Assembly: GCF_020164955.1 (NCBI RefSeq)
Contig: NZ_JAIUHG010000003.1
Coordinates: 186,001-250,000 of the forward strand
Source of the DNA: Mesorhizobium sp. CA8
GTDB taxonomy: Bacteria; Pseudomonadota; Alphaproteobacteria; Rhizobiales; Rhizobiaceae
Direction of reading: 5' to 3'
Length of the DNA stretch: 64,000 nucleotides
Both the position numbers and the translations under genes were made by a program. Shown one piece after another: positions 25,981 through 33,466 of the stretch. The notes beneath the pieces are model-generated. The model saw only the letters and a list, made by a program, of their open reading frames with translations, was not told the origin of the DNA and did no database searches. Position 1 is the stretch's first letter, and every line of letters begins with the position of its first letter.

Positions 25981-26826
25981 TTGCGCAGGCAGGAAACCCA
26001 CGACGAGACAATCGCAAGGCTCTGGCAGGAGATCGAGGCCAAGAGGATTGCCGATCTTGAAGCGCAATACGCGCCAAGGGCCGCTCCTGCCAAGCCGACA
26101 TGGACCAAACGACAGGACGGCACCGACGAGATGTCGATACCTGCTCGTCCTGGCGCTCGAATGATCCACGGCCTTGCGAGCAGTTCCAGCATCAACAGCC
26201 ACGGATATGCACTGATCGCCAACGGCATGGACTGCGAATTGCCGGTGCCGCTTCTGTCCAGCCATAAGGGCTACGACGCGCCCATTGGCGAGGTGTTCTA
26301 CGTCAGGCGCTCGCAAGACCGGATCTATATCCGAGCACAGATCAACGACAACGAGGCGGGTGACTTCGCGTGGGAATTAATCCGCTCGGGTGAGTTGCGC
26401 TGTCTGTCCGGTGCCGCGCGCAATTCTTCCTTGCGCATGCAAGGGATTGTCGAGGGCAAAACCTTCTATGGCTCTTGGGAGCTTCTAGAGGTGTCCATCT
26501 GCCAAACCGGGGCAAACCCCGATTCCGTGCTCGAGGTCTATCAGCTCGGCTCGAACGAAACGAAGTTCTTCAGCCGCCCGATTGCAGACAGAGCATCCAA
26601 GACTGCGGCAAAGCACAGTGAGCCTGAGGTGCCTTACGCGGGCGTATGGGCAGAGGGCCACCAATACGAGCGAGGACAATTCACCACTGCCGGCGGCGCG
26701 CTCTGGCACGCTGAGGTAGCAAGCAAGGGCGTCAAGCCTGGGACCGCACCAGGAACATGGAAGCTTTGCGTCAAGCGCGGCGATGCAGCGAAGTTGGAGA
26801 GGGCTCATGCCAGCACCAATGCTTGA
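25981..26826 (+). CDS. HK97-type prohead protease-like protein with C-terminal carbohydrate-binding-like module
   Basis: 281 residues from TTG 25981. Residues about 60-190 match the prohead protease pattern: CELPVPLLSSHKGYDAPIGE (putative catalytic His), a strand region, WELIRSGELRCLSGAA (putative catalytic Ser), then GSWELLEVSICQTGANPDS. In HK97-type phages this protease matures the capsid. Residues about 225-275 (YAGVWAEGHQYERGQFTTAG, then LWHAEVAS and WKLCVKRG) resemble the small aromatic carbohydrate-binding-like module found at the ends of some phage structural proteins. No major capsid gene follows. Confidence 0.75.
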   Translation: MRRQETHDETIARLWQEIEAKRIADLEAQYAPRAAPAKPTWTKRQDGTDEMSIPARPGARMIHGLASSSSINSHGYALIANGMDCELPVPLLSSHKGYDAPIGEVFYVRRSQDRIYIRAQINDNEAGDFAWELIRSGELRCLSGAARNSSLRMQGIVEGKTFYGSWELLEVSICQTGANPDSVLEVYQLGSNETKFFSRPIADRASKTAAKHSEPEVPYAGVWAEGHQYERGQFTTAGGALWHAEVASKGVKPGTAPGTWKLCVKRGDAAKLERAHASTNA

Positions 26827-27004
26827 ACAGATCGATGTGGTGCTCGCCGAGAATGGCCGCACCATCGTCCTCTACGGCTATGGCAAAGACGATGCACTGT
26901 GGATGCAGTCATTCGATCTCCCCGATCCGATCAAGGAGGAGAACCTCGACCATCAGCAATGGCGTGCCGCTGCCCGTCCTGAGGCATGGAGGGCGATACC
27001 ATGA
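26807..27004 (+). CDS. Hypothetical small protein
   Basis: 65 residues starting MPAPMLEQIDVVLAENGRTI, with GGAGAGGG just upstream and a 20-bp overlap with the protease gene. Beta-rich and acidic. Unknown function. Confidence 0.55.
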   Translation: MPAPMLEQIDVVLAENGRTIVLYGYGKDDALWMQSFDLPDPIKEENLDHQQWRAAARPEAWRAIP

Positions 27005-27120
27005 CCGTCATACCCCGGGGGGCGTGGTCGCGTCCAAAAAAGGCATCTCTCCACAGACCGCTCGGGCAGTTTTCTTTTCATAAACGGCCAGAATTTTTGT
27101 TTCAGAAGTGAGCTTTGAAC

Positions 27121-27549
27121 ATGGCAGTACGCGGCAGACGATCAGCAGCAAGCTTCGCGGTGGCTTCGGTCGTCAAGGTCGGTTCAAAGACCGATGTGGC
27201 ACCAGCCGAGGGCCTTTCCGAAGCGGAAGTCGCTGTGTGGATGGAAGTTCTAGCGGCGATGCCCAGGGGATGGATTCGGCCCGAAAATGCCGAGCAGCTT
27301 GCGGCCTATGCTCGACACGCTGTCAGCGCCCGCGATCTCTCGAAGCTCATCGCCGAATTTAGGGCCGACTGGTTGAAGGAATCCGGCGGCCTGGAGCGGC
27401 TCGATCGCCTTCTGAAGATGCGGGAACGGGAGTCCCGATCGGCACTAGCCGCGGCTCGCAGCTTGCGCATCACTGTTCAAAGCCTTGATCCGAAGACCGC
27501 CGGTCGAAAGGCTGCGAATGGCCCCAACTTCCGGCCGCCGTGGGAATGA
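27121..27549 (+). CDS. Phage terminase small subunit-like protein
   Basis: 142 residues. The segment EGLSEAEVAVWMEVLAAMPR, then GWIRPENAEQLAAYARHAVS, a LERLDRLLKMRERESRSALA helix and LRITVQS is the pattern of small-terminase-like proteins in rhizobial prophages, which bind pac/cos DNA and hand it to the large subunit. No large subunit was recognised in the element. In PICI satellites a private small terminase redirects the helper phage's packaging motor to satellite DNA. Overlaps the next gene (ATGA). Confidence 0.68.
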   Translation: MAVRGRRSAASFAVASVVKVGSKTDVAPAEGLSEAEVAVWMEVLAAMPRGWIRPENAEQLAAYARHAVSARDLSKLIAEFRADWLKESGGLERLDRLLKMRERESRSALAAARSLRITVQSLDPKTAGRKAANGPNFRPPWE

Positions 27550-27830
27550 TCATGACCCAGGAAGAGCGGCTTCACATAGCCCGAAATTTGATCGTGGCCG
27601 GAATCGAGATGGCATTCCAGGTCACGGGCAGCGGGTTGGCGGCCCTCGAAGAGACCGAGACCGCTATGGGTGCCTTCCTCGCCGCGCACAAGAACCAGGT
27701 TTCCGTTGCGCAACCTGGCTCCGATATCACCCTCAACTATTACGCCGCTCCCGGCGAAAGCACCGAGACAGCCAAGCAGCGGGCGCGCGAAATGTTCAAT
27801 GAACTCGTGCTCCAGGCATCGAGAGCATAA
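27546..27830 (+). CDS. Hypothetical phage-type protein
   Basis: 94 residues, coupled to the small-terminase gene by ATGA (a second ATG lies two codons in). Helical first half (EERLHIARNLIVAGIEMAFQ), then an AHKNQVSVAQPGSDITLNYY segment. Unknown function; position suggests a role with packaging or head assembly. Confidence 0.62.
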   Translation: MIMTQEERLHIARNLIVAGIEMAFQVTGSGLAALEETETAMGAFLAAHKNQVSVAQPGSDITLNYYAAPGESTETAKQRAREMFNELVLQASRA

Positions 27831-27843
27831 AGGAGATCAATGC

Positions 27844-28806
27844 ATGCTTTTAGGCGGCGCATTCTTCGGCCAGAACAATGGTCCACCTCCGGTTGTCCGC
27901 ACGCCGTCCTACTGGAATAGCGGCGGGCGCGGCGATCGTACCGCGTCGATTGCCGTAACCACCACCGCGAGCCTTGGCGCGGGGACCATCAACAACATTG
28001 TTGACGGCGACTTCACGGTAAATTCAACGGGCGCCTGCTGGTTCACCAACGGGCAGTCGTCGAAGGAAATCAAGTTCGATTTCGGGAGCGGCATCACCAA
28101 AATCGTCAACGGCTTCAGGTGGGTACAAAACCAGCCCAACACTCACGGTACTTGGGTGCTTGAGGCGTCCAACGACGACAGTTCCTATACGCAAATTGGA
28201 TCGTCTTTCACGCTCGGCGGGATTTGCTCGACGTATACGTTCAGCAATGGAAATGGATATCGTTATTATAAGTTGCGGCAAACTGCCGGCACGACAAGCA
28301 GCAGCCCTTGGCTTGTCGAGGTCGAGTTTTCCCTCGCCGACACGACCACGGACGGCGCCCGCGACGCGTTGGAGGCTGGTGACCGGACGGGCACGATAGC
28401 TGTGACGACCACCGCCTCGCTTGGCTTTTCGTCATCCATCAGCAATCTGGTCGATGGAGCATTCGGCGCCAGCGGCACGGACTCAGCAGCATTTACCGGG
28501 AGCGAGAGCACCAGGGAGATCAAGTTCGACCTAGGCTCCGGGAAAATCATAACGGAATTCTTGTGGGTGCAAACCGCTGGCTCATTGACGAGCGCGACGG
28601 GTTCTCATGGCACCTGGGTGTGGGAGGGATCGAACGACGATTCCAGCTATACCACGATCGGAGCAAGCTTCACGCTTGGCGGTACGCAGCTCCTCGATAT
28701 CGCACGCGCCAACTCAACGGCCTACCGTTACTACAAGCTGCGGCAGACGGCAGGCACCACGAACAGCGGACCTTGGCTGGTAGAGATCGAATTCAAGATC
28801 AGCTGA
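27844..28806 (+). CDS. Protein with two discoidin (F5/8 type C)-like domains
   Basis: 320 residues, AAGGAG upstream. Two tandem repeats of about 145 residues (about 24-165 and 175-320) share landmarks: TIAVTTTASLG, IVDGDF / LVDGAF, KEIKFDFGSG / REIKFDLGSG, HGTWV.E(A/G)SNDDSSYT.IG, YRYYKLRQTAGTT and PWLVE(V/I)EF. This is the galactose-binding-like discoidin fold, used in phages for receptor or capsid-decoration adhesion. There is no signal peptide. Confidence 0.78.
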   Translation: MLLGGAFFGQNNGPPPVVRTPSYWNSGGRGDRTASIAVTTTASLGAGTINNIVDGDFTVNSTGACWFTNGQSSKEIKFDFGSGITKIVNGFRWVQNQPNTHGTWVLEASNDDSSYTQIGSSFTLGGICSTYTFSNGNGYRYYKLRQTAGTTSSSPWLVEVEFSLADTTTDGARDALEAGDRTGTIAVTTTASLGFSSSISNLVDGAFGASGTDSAAFTGSESTREIKFDLGSGKIITEFLWVQTAGSLTSATGSHGTWVWEGSNDDSSYTTIGASFTLGGTQLLDIARANSTAYRYYKLRQTAGTTNSGPWLVEIEFKIS

Positions 28807-28971
28807 GGAACAACTCGCCGGGCGAGGAGCGCGGAGCGCCGCGGCGGGGGCGGTTGTCCGGTTCGTGTTTCGCTTCAGGGTACGAAGCGGAACTTATCGT
28901 CGGGATTTGGAATTGTACTTAGTTCGGCTAATCAGTGGTATATCGGTCAGGCCAACAACCTGGGGGATGCC

Positions 28972-29514
28972 ATGGCAGCCGCAAAAGAAGCGATCATCAC
29001 AATGACTGTAAAGCAAGCAATCGGTTTGATAGTTGGTGGGGCTTTAACCTTAGCTAGCACCTTGGTCGTGACCGCCTGGGTGTTATGGTCCTTTACGATG
29101 GGCAGTCTCCAGAACGATGTGGCCGACATTCGTGCCGCTCTCACCAAGACGCAAGATGGCAATGAACAGACGCGCGATTATGCTCAATCAACGGGAAGTG
29201 AGCTTAAGAATGAGTTTGGCAATCTGACCGCCGAACTCAAAATTACGAACTCTCGGCTCAACGATCTATCGAACTCGGTCACCCGGCTCGACGGCAGCAT
29301 TCAGTCGGTCGACATGAGACTTTCAAGGTCAGTAGACCAGCAAACCGCCTTCGAGCGGTGGGTTGCCATTAGGCTTGGACCAGCGGGTACAGAGCCCGCT
29401 AAATTTCAACTCCCGCCTGATTGGGAAAAACAGCAGAATGACATCTTCACCACCCTTACGAAGGGCGACGACCCATTTACTGGATGGTTCAAGGCGGTCC
29501 AAAGTCACAAGTGA
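28972..29514 (+). CDS. Membrane-anchored coiled-coil protein
   Basis: 180 residues with one N-terminal membrane helix (AIGLIVGGALTLASTLVVTA) followed by a long coiled coil (about residues 45-125, with ELKITNSRLNDLSNSVTRLD). GGGGG precedes the ATG. Architecture is like several phage membrane proteins of unknown role. Confidence 0.65.
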   Translation: MAAAKEAIITMTVKQAIGLIVGGALTLASTLVVTAWVLWSFTMGSLQNDVADIRAALTKTQDGNEQTRDYAQSTGSELKNEFGNLTAELKITNSRLNDLSNSVTRLDGSIQSVDMRLSRSVDQQTAFERWVAIRLGPAGTEPAKFQLPPDWEKQQNDIFTTLTKGDDPFTGWFKAVQSHK

Positions 29515-29521
29515 ACTGGTC

Positions 29522-29680
29522 TTAGCCCGCCAAGGCGTGGACGATCGCGAAGCCCACGCCGATTGCGAGGCCCGTAGCGAGACTTTCGGCCAAGCGCAGC
29601 GCCAAGGCGCCGTAGCGGTCCCGTAAGCGCTCTGGCCGGGTCTTCAGGATTCGAGCAAGATCATCAAGCGCGTGTTCCAT
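29522..29680 (-). CDS. Small hydrophobic C-terminal protein
   Basis: 52 residues: a basic N-terminus (MEHALDDLARILKTRPERLR) followed by a hydrophobic segment (ESLATGLAIGVGFAIVHALA) that could be one membrane helix. It lies downstream of the DUF3606 block on the minus strand. The ribosome site is weak; reading-frame quality is the main support. Confidence 0.5.
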   Translation of the reverse strand: MEHALDDLARILKTRPERLRDRYGALALRLAESLATGLAIGVGFAIVHALAG

Positions 29681-29758
29681 GGCTGAATCATAGATCGAAA
29701 CTGTGAGTCTGTGAATCCCCCATCAATTGGCGTTTTCGCACCAGGTCTTAGCGACTGC

Positions 29759-29869
29759 CTAGCTGTCCAGCTCCACTGTGGGGCATAGGATGAAGTGATC
29801 GGACTCCCTGACCGGCTCGCCGCCATGCCGATGTCCCACGATTGGGCGGCCCAGTTCTGAAATCTTCAT
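29759..29869 (-). CDS. 36-aa protein coupled to the DUF3606 gene
   Basis: MKISELGRPIVGHRHGGEPV, then a tail ending HFILCPTVELDS. Its ATG overlaps the DUF3606 stop codon as ATGA, which is strong evidence for translation as a coupled pair. No known family. Confidence 0.6.
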   Translation of the reverse strand: MKISELGRPIVGHRHGGEPVRESDHFILCPTVELDS

Positions 29870-30051
29870 CCTCGAAGCTTCTCCGCCTCGCGTTCCAGCG
29901 TCCTCCGATCGTTGCCATGCTGCTTGATCAGATCTCGAACCTGTTGGACCGTCAGCCCAACCTTGTTGGCGAAGTGTCGGACCTCGTAATCCTCATCCGC
30001 TGATACCCGGTCGCGGTCACGCGGACCGCGCTTGCTCTTGTCGTCTGCCAT
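29866..30051 (-). CDS. DUF3606 protein
   Basis: 61 residues: a charged N-terminus with RDRDRVSADEDYEVRHFANK and the typical VGLTVQQVRDLIKQHGND core. DUF3606 proteins are small cytosolic proteins of unknown function, common in rhizobia and their prophages. Followed by a coupled 36-aa ORF. Confidence 0.8.
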   Translation of the reverse strand: MADDKSKRGPRDRDRVSADEDYEVRHFANKVGLTVQQVRDLIKQHGNDRRTLEREAEKLRG

Positions 30052-30236
30052 AGCTGTTCCTCCCGGTGGTCAGAGAGAACAGCAGCGGGCAATGAATGTT
30101 CCCCGGCGCTGGGTGCTCCCATCGGATCAGGAACTCCTATAAGGGGCCGGACGGATCACAGCACCGCCCCGTGTCAGACTGGGACGGTATCTAGGCATCA
30201 ATTTTGCTTCGCCGATCAGAAGGCGGAGACGAAGTG

Positions 30237-30432
30237 ATGACACTTGCGCGTGAGCTGTTCGATGCCGATCTCACCTTCCATTGCCCGGGGTGTGAAAACT
30301 GCGGTGGTCCGAAAAGGATCGTGGATCAAGAGCGCCAAGGTCTTCGTCTGCGAGGCCTGCAGCGCGCAAACCCGCCTGACATACGGGCTCAAGCTCGCGA
30401 TATTTGATGCGCATTTGCGAGGCCGCCGATGA
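30237..30432 (+). pseudogene. Frameshifted small zinc-ribbon gene
   Basis: From ATG 30237 (GGAG upstream) the frame reads MTLARELFDADLTFHCPGC, then is lost at a GGGG run (30287-30290). The shifted frame continues sensibly as KTAVVRKGSWIKSAKVFVCE, then ACSAQTRLTYGLKLAIFDAH to a stop at 30432. Together they give a CxxC...CxxC zinc ribbon of about 65 residues. A one-base sequencing error at the G run would give the same picture. Confidence 0.55.
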
Positions 30433-30451
30433 TACCCAGGAGCGGCGGGCC

Positions 30452-30658
30452 ATGGTGAAGAAGGCACAACGACTTTCGGTGTTCGAGCTCGACGCGCTGC
30501 GAGAGGCTTTCAAACTGTCTATTCGCAAGCAGGGGACTACACCTGTCGACTGGGAGGCGTGCGCCAAGCGCTTCCTTCGGCGAACACTCAGAGCAGAGGC
30601 GAGCCGACGCTCTCGTATCAACAATGTCGATACGGCCGATCCCCCCTCAGGGGTGTAG
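30452..30658 (+). CDS. Hypothetical small basic protein
   Basis: 68 residues from ATG 30452 with AGGAGCGG upstream. Helical and basic (LSVFELDALREAFKLSIRKQ, then WEACAKRFLRRTLRAEASRR). Followed by a good terminator. Unknown function. Confidence 0.55.
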   Translation: MVKKAQRLSVFELDALREAFKLSIRKQGTTPVDWEACAKRFLRRTLRAEASRRSRINNVDTADPPSGV

Positions 30659-31021
30659 CCGTCTTGGAAGCCGCAGAAGGCCCGTCGCTTTACGCTCAGA
30701 GCTGCGATGGGCTTTTCTTTAGGCCGGGCTAAAATTGTTAATGCGGCAGGGTCAAGAGCGGCGCATGATGTCAGCCTGCCCCGCACCGCACACGGGGTAA
30801 GGGCCCGGCCTGTCTTGCCTAGTCCCCTAGACTTCCCCCAGGCCGGGCATCTTTATTTTACGGCGTTCTGGCCGCCCGGCCTGCGGAATCCCCCTCGATG
30901 TTGCTCCCGAGCTACAGCAAGCCCTCGGCCGCGACTTTGGTTCATTATCTTGACAACTGGTGATAGCACAGGCCAGTTTCATCGCGTTTGAGGTATATCA
31001 TCCGAACTCAGGGGGAGTTTT
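30659..31021. other. Gene-free stretch with two hairpins
   Basis: Contains the terminator at 30680-30720 and a second perfect stem, GCCCGGCCT (30803-30811) with AGGCCGGGC (30840-30848), followed by ATCTTTATTTTA, also terminator-like. A TTGACA at 30950-30955 may be the -35 of the following peptide gene, though no good -10 is visible. Confidence 0.5.
30680..30720 (+). terminator. Intrinsic terminator
   Basis: GCCCGTCGC (30680-30688) pairs with GCGATGGGC (30704-30712, one G-U pair), followed by TTTTCTTT. Confidence 0.75.
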
Positions 31022-31114
31022 ATGAAGAAAACCTACGAGAAGCCGGTCTTGAAGAAGCGGGAAAAGCTGAGCGCCGTCACGGCCGTTCCGCCGTCATCGG
31101 TTTTGGTCGACTGA
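31022..31114 (+). CDS. 30-aa RiPP-precursor-like peptide
   Basis: The peptide begins MKKTYEKPVLKKREKLSAVT and ends AVPPSSVLVD; GGGGGAG precedes the ATG and a terminator follows. The leader contains Y-x-x-P-x-L, the contact motif recognised by the leader-binding protein in lasso-peptide pathways, and a conserved-looking L-S-x-V-T-A. Short rhizobial peptides of this form are, to my knowledge, labelled putative RiPP precursors. No maturation enzyme (leader-binding protein, protease, cyclase) is present in the window, so it is an orphan here. Confidence 0.65.
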   Translation: MKKTYEKPVLKKREKLSAVTAVPPSSVLVD

Positions 31115-31156
31115 CTGCGATCATATGGTGAAGTAACAACCCGGTTTCGCCTTTGG

Positions 31157-31188
31157 AAAGCCTGCCGGCTTCGGTCGGCGGGCCTTTT
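31157..31188 (+). terminator. Terminator after the RiPP-like gene
   Basis: A GC-rich hairpin (CCTGCCGGC / GTCGGCGGG with a short loop) flanked by AAAG and CCTTTT. It could also end the opposing minus-strand gene at 31194. Confidence 0.75.
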
Positions 31189-31193
31189 GTGAT

Positions 31194-31424
31194 TTAGGCC
31201 TTGATGCTGGGCGCGGGCGGCTTCGCCGTGCCGTCGATGGAGAGCCGCTCGACCGTAGCGACAATCGCTACCGACAACGCCTCAGCTTCGTCCAGCAATG
31301 TAGGGCCATAGTGCCCGTTCACCTGCTCCTCGCTCATCAGCACGCCGGGCGGGCAATGCTCCTCGATCGTCGCCCGGATCAGGCGCAGCGCAGCGCGGCA
31401 CTCGGTGATGTCCATCGTCTCCAT
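31194..31424 (-). CDS. Hypothetical protein
   Basis: 76 residues from ATG 31424 (METMDITECRAALRLIRATI); an in-frame TTG at 31433 is an alternative start. Helical, acidic. Upstream sequence (31431-31458) has an imperfect palindrome around TTTAGCTAAA flanked by AACATT and AATGTT, which may be an operator. Confidence 0.6.
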   Translation of the reverse strand: METMDITECRAALRLIRATIEEHCPPGVLMSEEQVNGHYGPTLLDEAEALSVAIVATVERLSIDGTAKPPAPSIKA

Positions 31425-31571
31425 GGCGAACAAACATTCACTTTAGCTAAAATGTTCCCTGCAAGTCTGGAACCGTTTTGAAATCGGCGAGTTTGCACGG
31501 GTGAGCGGCTCATTCGTCCCTCCGGGCCGCTCGCCCGTAAGTCCCCCCTATGTAGCCCGCCGCTTGGTCGA
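31425..31571. other. Intergenic hairpins
   Basis: Long imperfect hairpin at 31498-31539 (ACGGGTGAGCGGC with GCCGCTCGCCCGT) and a perfect 11-bp stem at 31554-31584 (AGCCCGCCGCT with AGCGGCGGGCT), the latter running into the end of the next minus-strand gene. Neither has a strong T tract. Confidence 0.55.
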
Positions 31572-31883
31572 TTAGCGGCGGGCTTTCTGTTCCGATGTCT
31601 GGCGCTTCGGTGCCAAGTGGCTGGTGACTAGCCTCACGGCGCTACGCTTCACGGTGATCCCAAGATACTTGCCGCCGACTGTCACAGTGTCATCATCAAC
31701 GCGCATAACTTCGCCGGTTAGCTCGATCTTCTGCCCGCTGCTGATATTCGGCGAGGTGTCCACGATCGAATGCGGCTGGTGATATGAAGGGATCAGTACG
31801 CTAACCCTGTCCTCTGTGACACGCTTGCGGATGGTTGCCGTGATGGCGACGGTATCGCCGACCTTGATGTTCTCCTTAGCCAT
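31572..31883 (-). CDS. Hypothetical beta-rich protein
   Basis: 103 residues from ATG 31883. Alternating strands (VGDTVAITATIRKRVTEDRV, then KIELTGEVMRVDDDTVTVGG) suggest a small barrel such as an OB or SH3-like fold, so nucleic-acid binding is possible. Basic C-terminus. No family recognised. Confidence 0.62.
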   Translation of the reverse strand: MAKENIKVGDTVAITATIRKRVTEDRVSVLIPSYHQPHSIVDTSPNISSGQKIELTGEVMRVDDDTVTVGGKYLGITVKRSAVRLVTSHLAPKRQTSEQKARR

Positions 31884-32167
31884 GGGATGAGTCTGGGGCG
31901 TGCGGCGGCTTAGTCAAGCTGTTGCTAATGTTCGCCGATAGCCCGCCGCTGGTGTGCCCCCACACCTAGCGACGGGCTAAGAGTGGCCGGCGCCTCTCGT
32001 TGGGGAGATTGCCTGAGGGTGCGCCGACCTGGCGAACCGTGGTCCGCCGCATATGCAGCTTAGCTAAAACATCTGCGATCGACATGGTGTGATCGCGTAA
32101 CGCCTTGGCAAGCGCGCCGGGGGCTCTTATTTCGGACTCGGATGGGGCGACCTCGCTGGAGATCGCC

Positions 32168-32449
32168 ATGGGCAATAAATACCCCTTCGTTGAAGACACT
32201 CTCGGCAAGAAGCTCCAGGCCGGCACTGGCCTGTCGGTCTATTGCCTCACATGCAGGCGAACTGCTCTGCTCGATGTAGCCGAACTGGTCAAACGGCTCG
32301 GCCCGGATCACTCCTGCATGCATTGGGGGCTGGTCGAAGTGATTTACTGCAGCGAATGCCGCGCAGCCGGCCGAGATGACCGGAACTTGCAATTCACCAA
32401 TCACGCCCTCACGCCGGAGCAGCGCAAGGGCTGGACGCCTTGTCCATAA
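32168..32449 (+). CDS. Small zinc-binding protein
   Basis: 93 residues from ATG 32168 with GGAGAT upstream. Two Cys pairs (CLTCRR and CSECRA, with DHSCMH between them) suggest a zinc ribbon. Upstream at 32054-32062 lies TTAGCTAAA, also found before the gene at 31424. Function unknown. Confidence 0.62.
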   Translation: MGNKYPFVEDTLGKKLQAGTGLSVYCLTCRRTALLDVAELVKRLGPDHSCMHWGLVEVIYCSECRAAGRDDRNLQFTNHALTPEQRKGWTPCP

Positions 32450-32827
32450 GCGGCCCGACAGTTCCGCGTTGGGGTGCGTTGGGTTGAACCGCCGGGCCAA
32501 GCCGACTCGGGGTTAGCGAGTCGGCCGATGCAGAGGTTACATTAGCAAGACTGCATGAATATCACGGTTGGTTACATTCCACCGGGTTTTCTGTCCCGGA
32601 TGCCGTGCCGCCGGCGGCCCGGCGCGAAGCGGGGTAGGCTGCGCGAGCCGGGCCTGACCGGCGGAGCTCGGACTAGATACATGGCACGGCACCGGCTGGA
32701 ACTATTTATAGCTGCAATCACTCAACCTTCCGTCGTGCGAATGGAGGAAGGGACACTGTGGAGCCGAGGTGTAGCTTTTAGCACAGTGGGGCGGCGAATG
32801 GCGCGCGCTGGTGGCTGTCTGGCCGCT
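32450..32827. other. Gene-free stretch
   Basis: No supported gene. It holds one perfect hairpin (GCCGACTCG at 32501-32509 with CGAGTCGGC at 32517-32525, no T tract) and two copies of GGTTACATT (32533 and 32565 region). Confidence 0.5.
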
Positions 32828-33225
32828 TCATATGGGGCGGATAAAGTGCATGTACCAGACCTTGAAGGCCTCCATTTTGGGAGACCATCGTTCCAGGCGC
32901 GCCATCGCCCTAACGACCATGAAAGCAGCGTCAATCTCGGCGCCAAAATCAGGCGTGAGGTGCTTTAGCCAATCGCGCTCTAGATTGACAACCGTGATGA
33001 AGTCCTTTCGGTGACAGATGCTGGCCTTTTAGGATGGTCGACGAGCCCGCTAAAGAGCGGCTGCTTAGCATCCTCCGGCAGCATCCCTTCCGCTGCGCCA
33101 GCCAAAGTTATGGCGCACTCAAAGCGACCTGCTTCGAAAGCTTCAATTGCGGCTTCGACTTGCCGAAATGCACCGAATTGCTTCGTGAGTGTTACCGGCT
33201 CGGCCGGCGGCGGCAGGAAACTCAT
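32828..33225 (-). pseudogene. Frameshifted hypothetical gene
   Basis: The first frame (ATG 33225) reads MSFLPPPAEPVTLTKQFGAF, then EAAIEAFEAGRFECAITLAG and FSGLVDHPK. At a four-base T/A run (33027-33030) coding moves to another frame, which continues SICHRKDFITVVNLERDWLK, then AAFMVVRAMARLERWSPKME to a stop at 32828. Restoring one base gives one protein of about 131 residues. Either a true mutation or a homopolymer sequencing error. Confidence 0.65.
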
Positions 33226-33232
33226 TTTGGCG

Positions 33233-33466
33233 TCACCGCAGGGAAAGGAGCAACACGACCGCCAACGCTCCGCCGATGATAAGGAGCCACATCCAGCCGA
33301 TTGCTCGGAATAGGTCTTTCACGCCCTGCTTTCCGCCAGCGAGAAACGCCATCCCCGCAACAAAGGCGGCGATCATCAGAATGCCAAGGGTCAGTGCGGG
33401 CCACTTGTCGTGGTGCATGACAGTCAGCCCTTCCTCAACCTCACGCCCCGCGCCGCAATCGATCAT
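33233..33466 (-). CDS. Small two-helix membrane protein
   Basis: 77 residues if started at 33466, where ATG overlaps the upstream repressor stop (ATGA). An internal ATG at 33418 also has a good site (GAGGAAGGG). Two membrane helices: LGILMIAAFVAGMAFLAGG and WMWLLIIGGALAVVLLLSL. Co-expression with the XRE repressor suggests a lysogeny-state or exclusion-type function, but this is a guess. Confidence 0.6.
   Translation of the reverse strand: MIDCGAGREVEEGLTVMHHDKWPALTLGILMIAAFVAGMAFLAGGKQGVKDLFRAIGWMWLLIIGGALAVVLLLSLR

Noticed and set aside
31022..31114. Complete lasso-peptide biosynthetic cluster
   Set aside because: Only the precursor-like peptide is present; neighbours show no leader-binding, protease or cyclase features.
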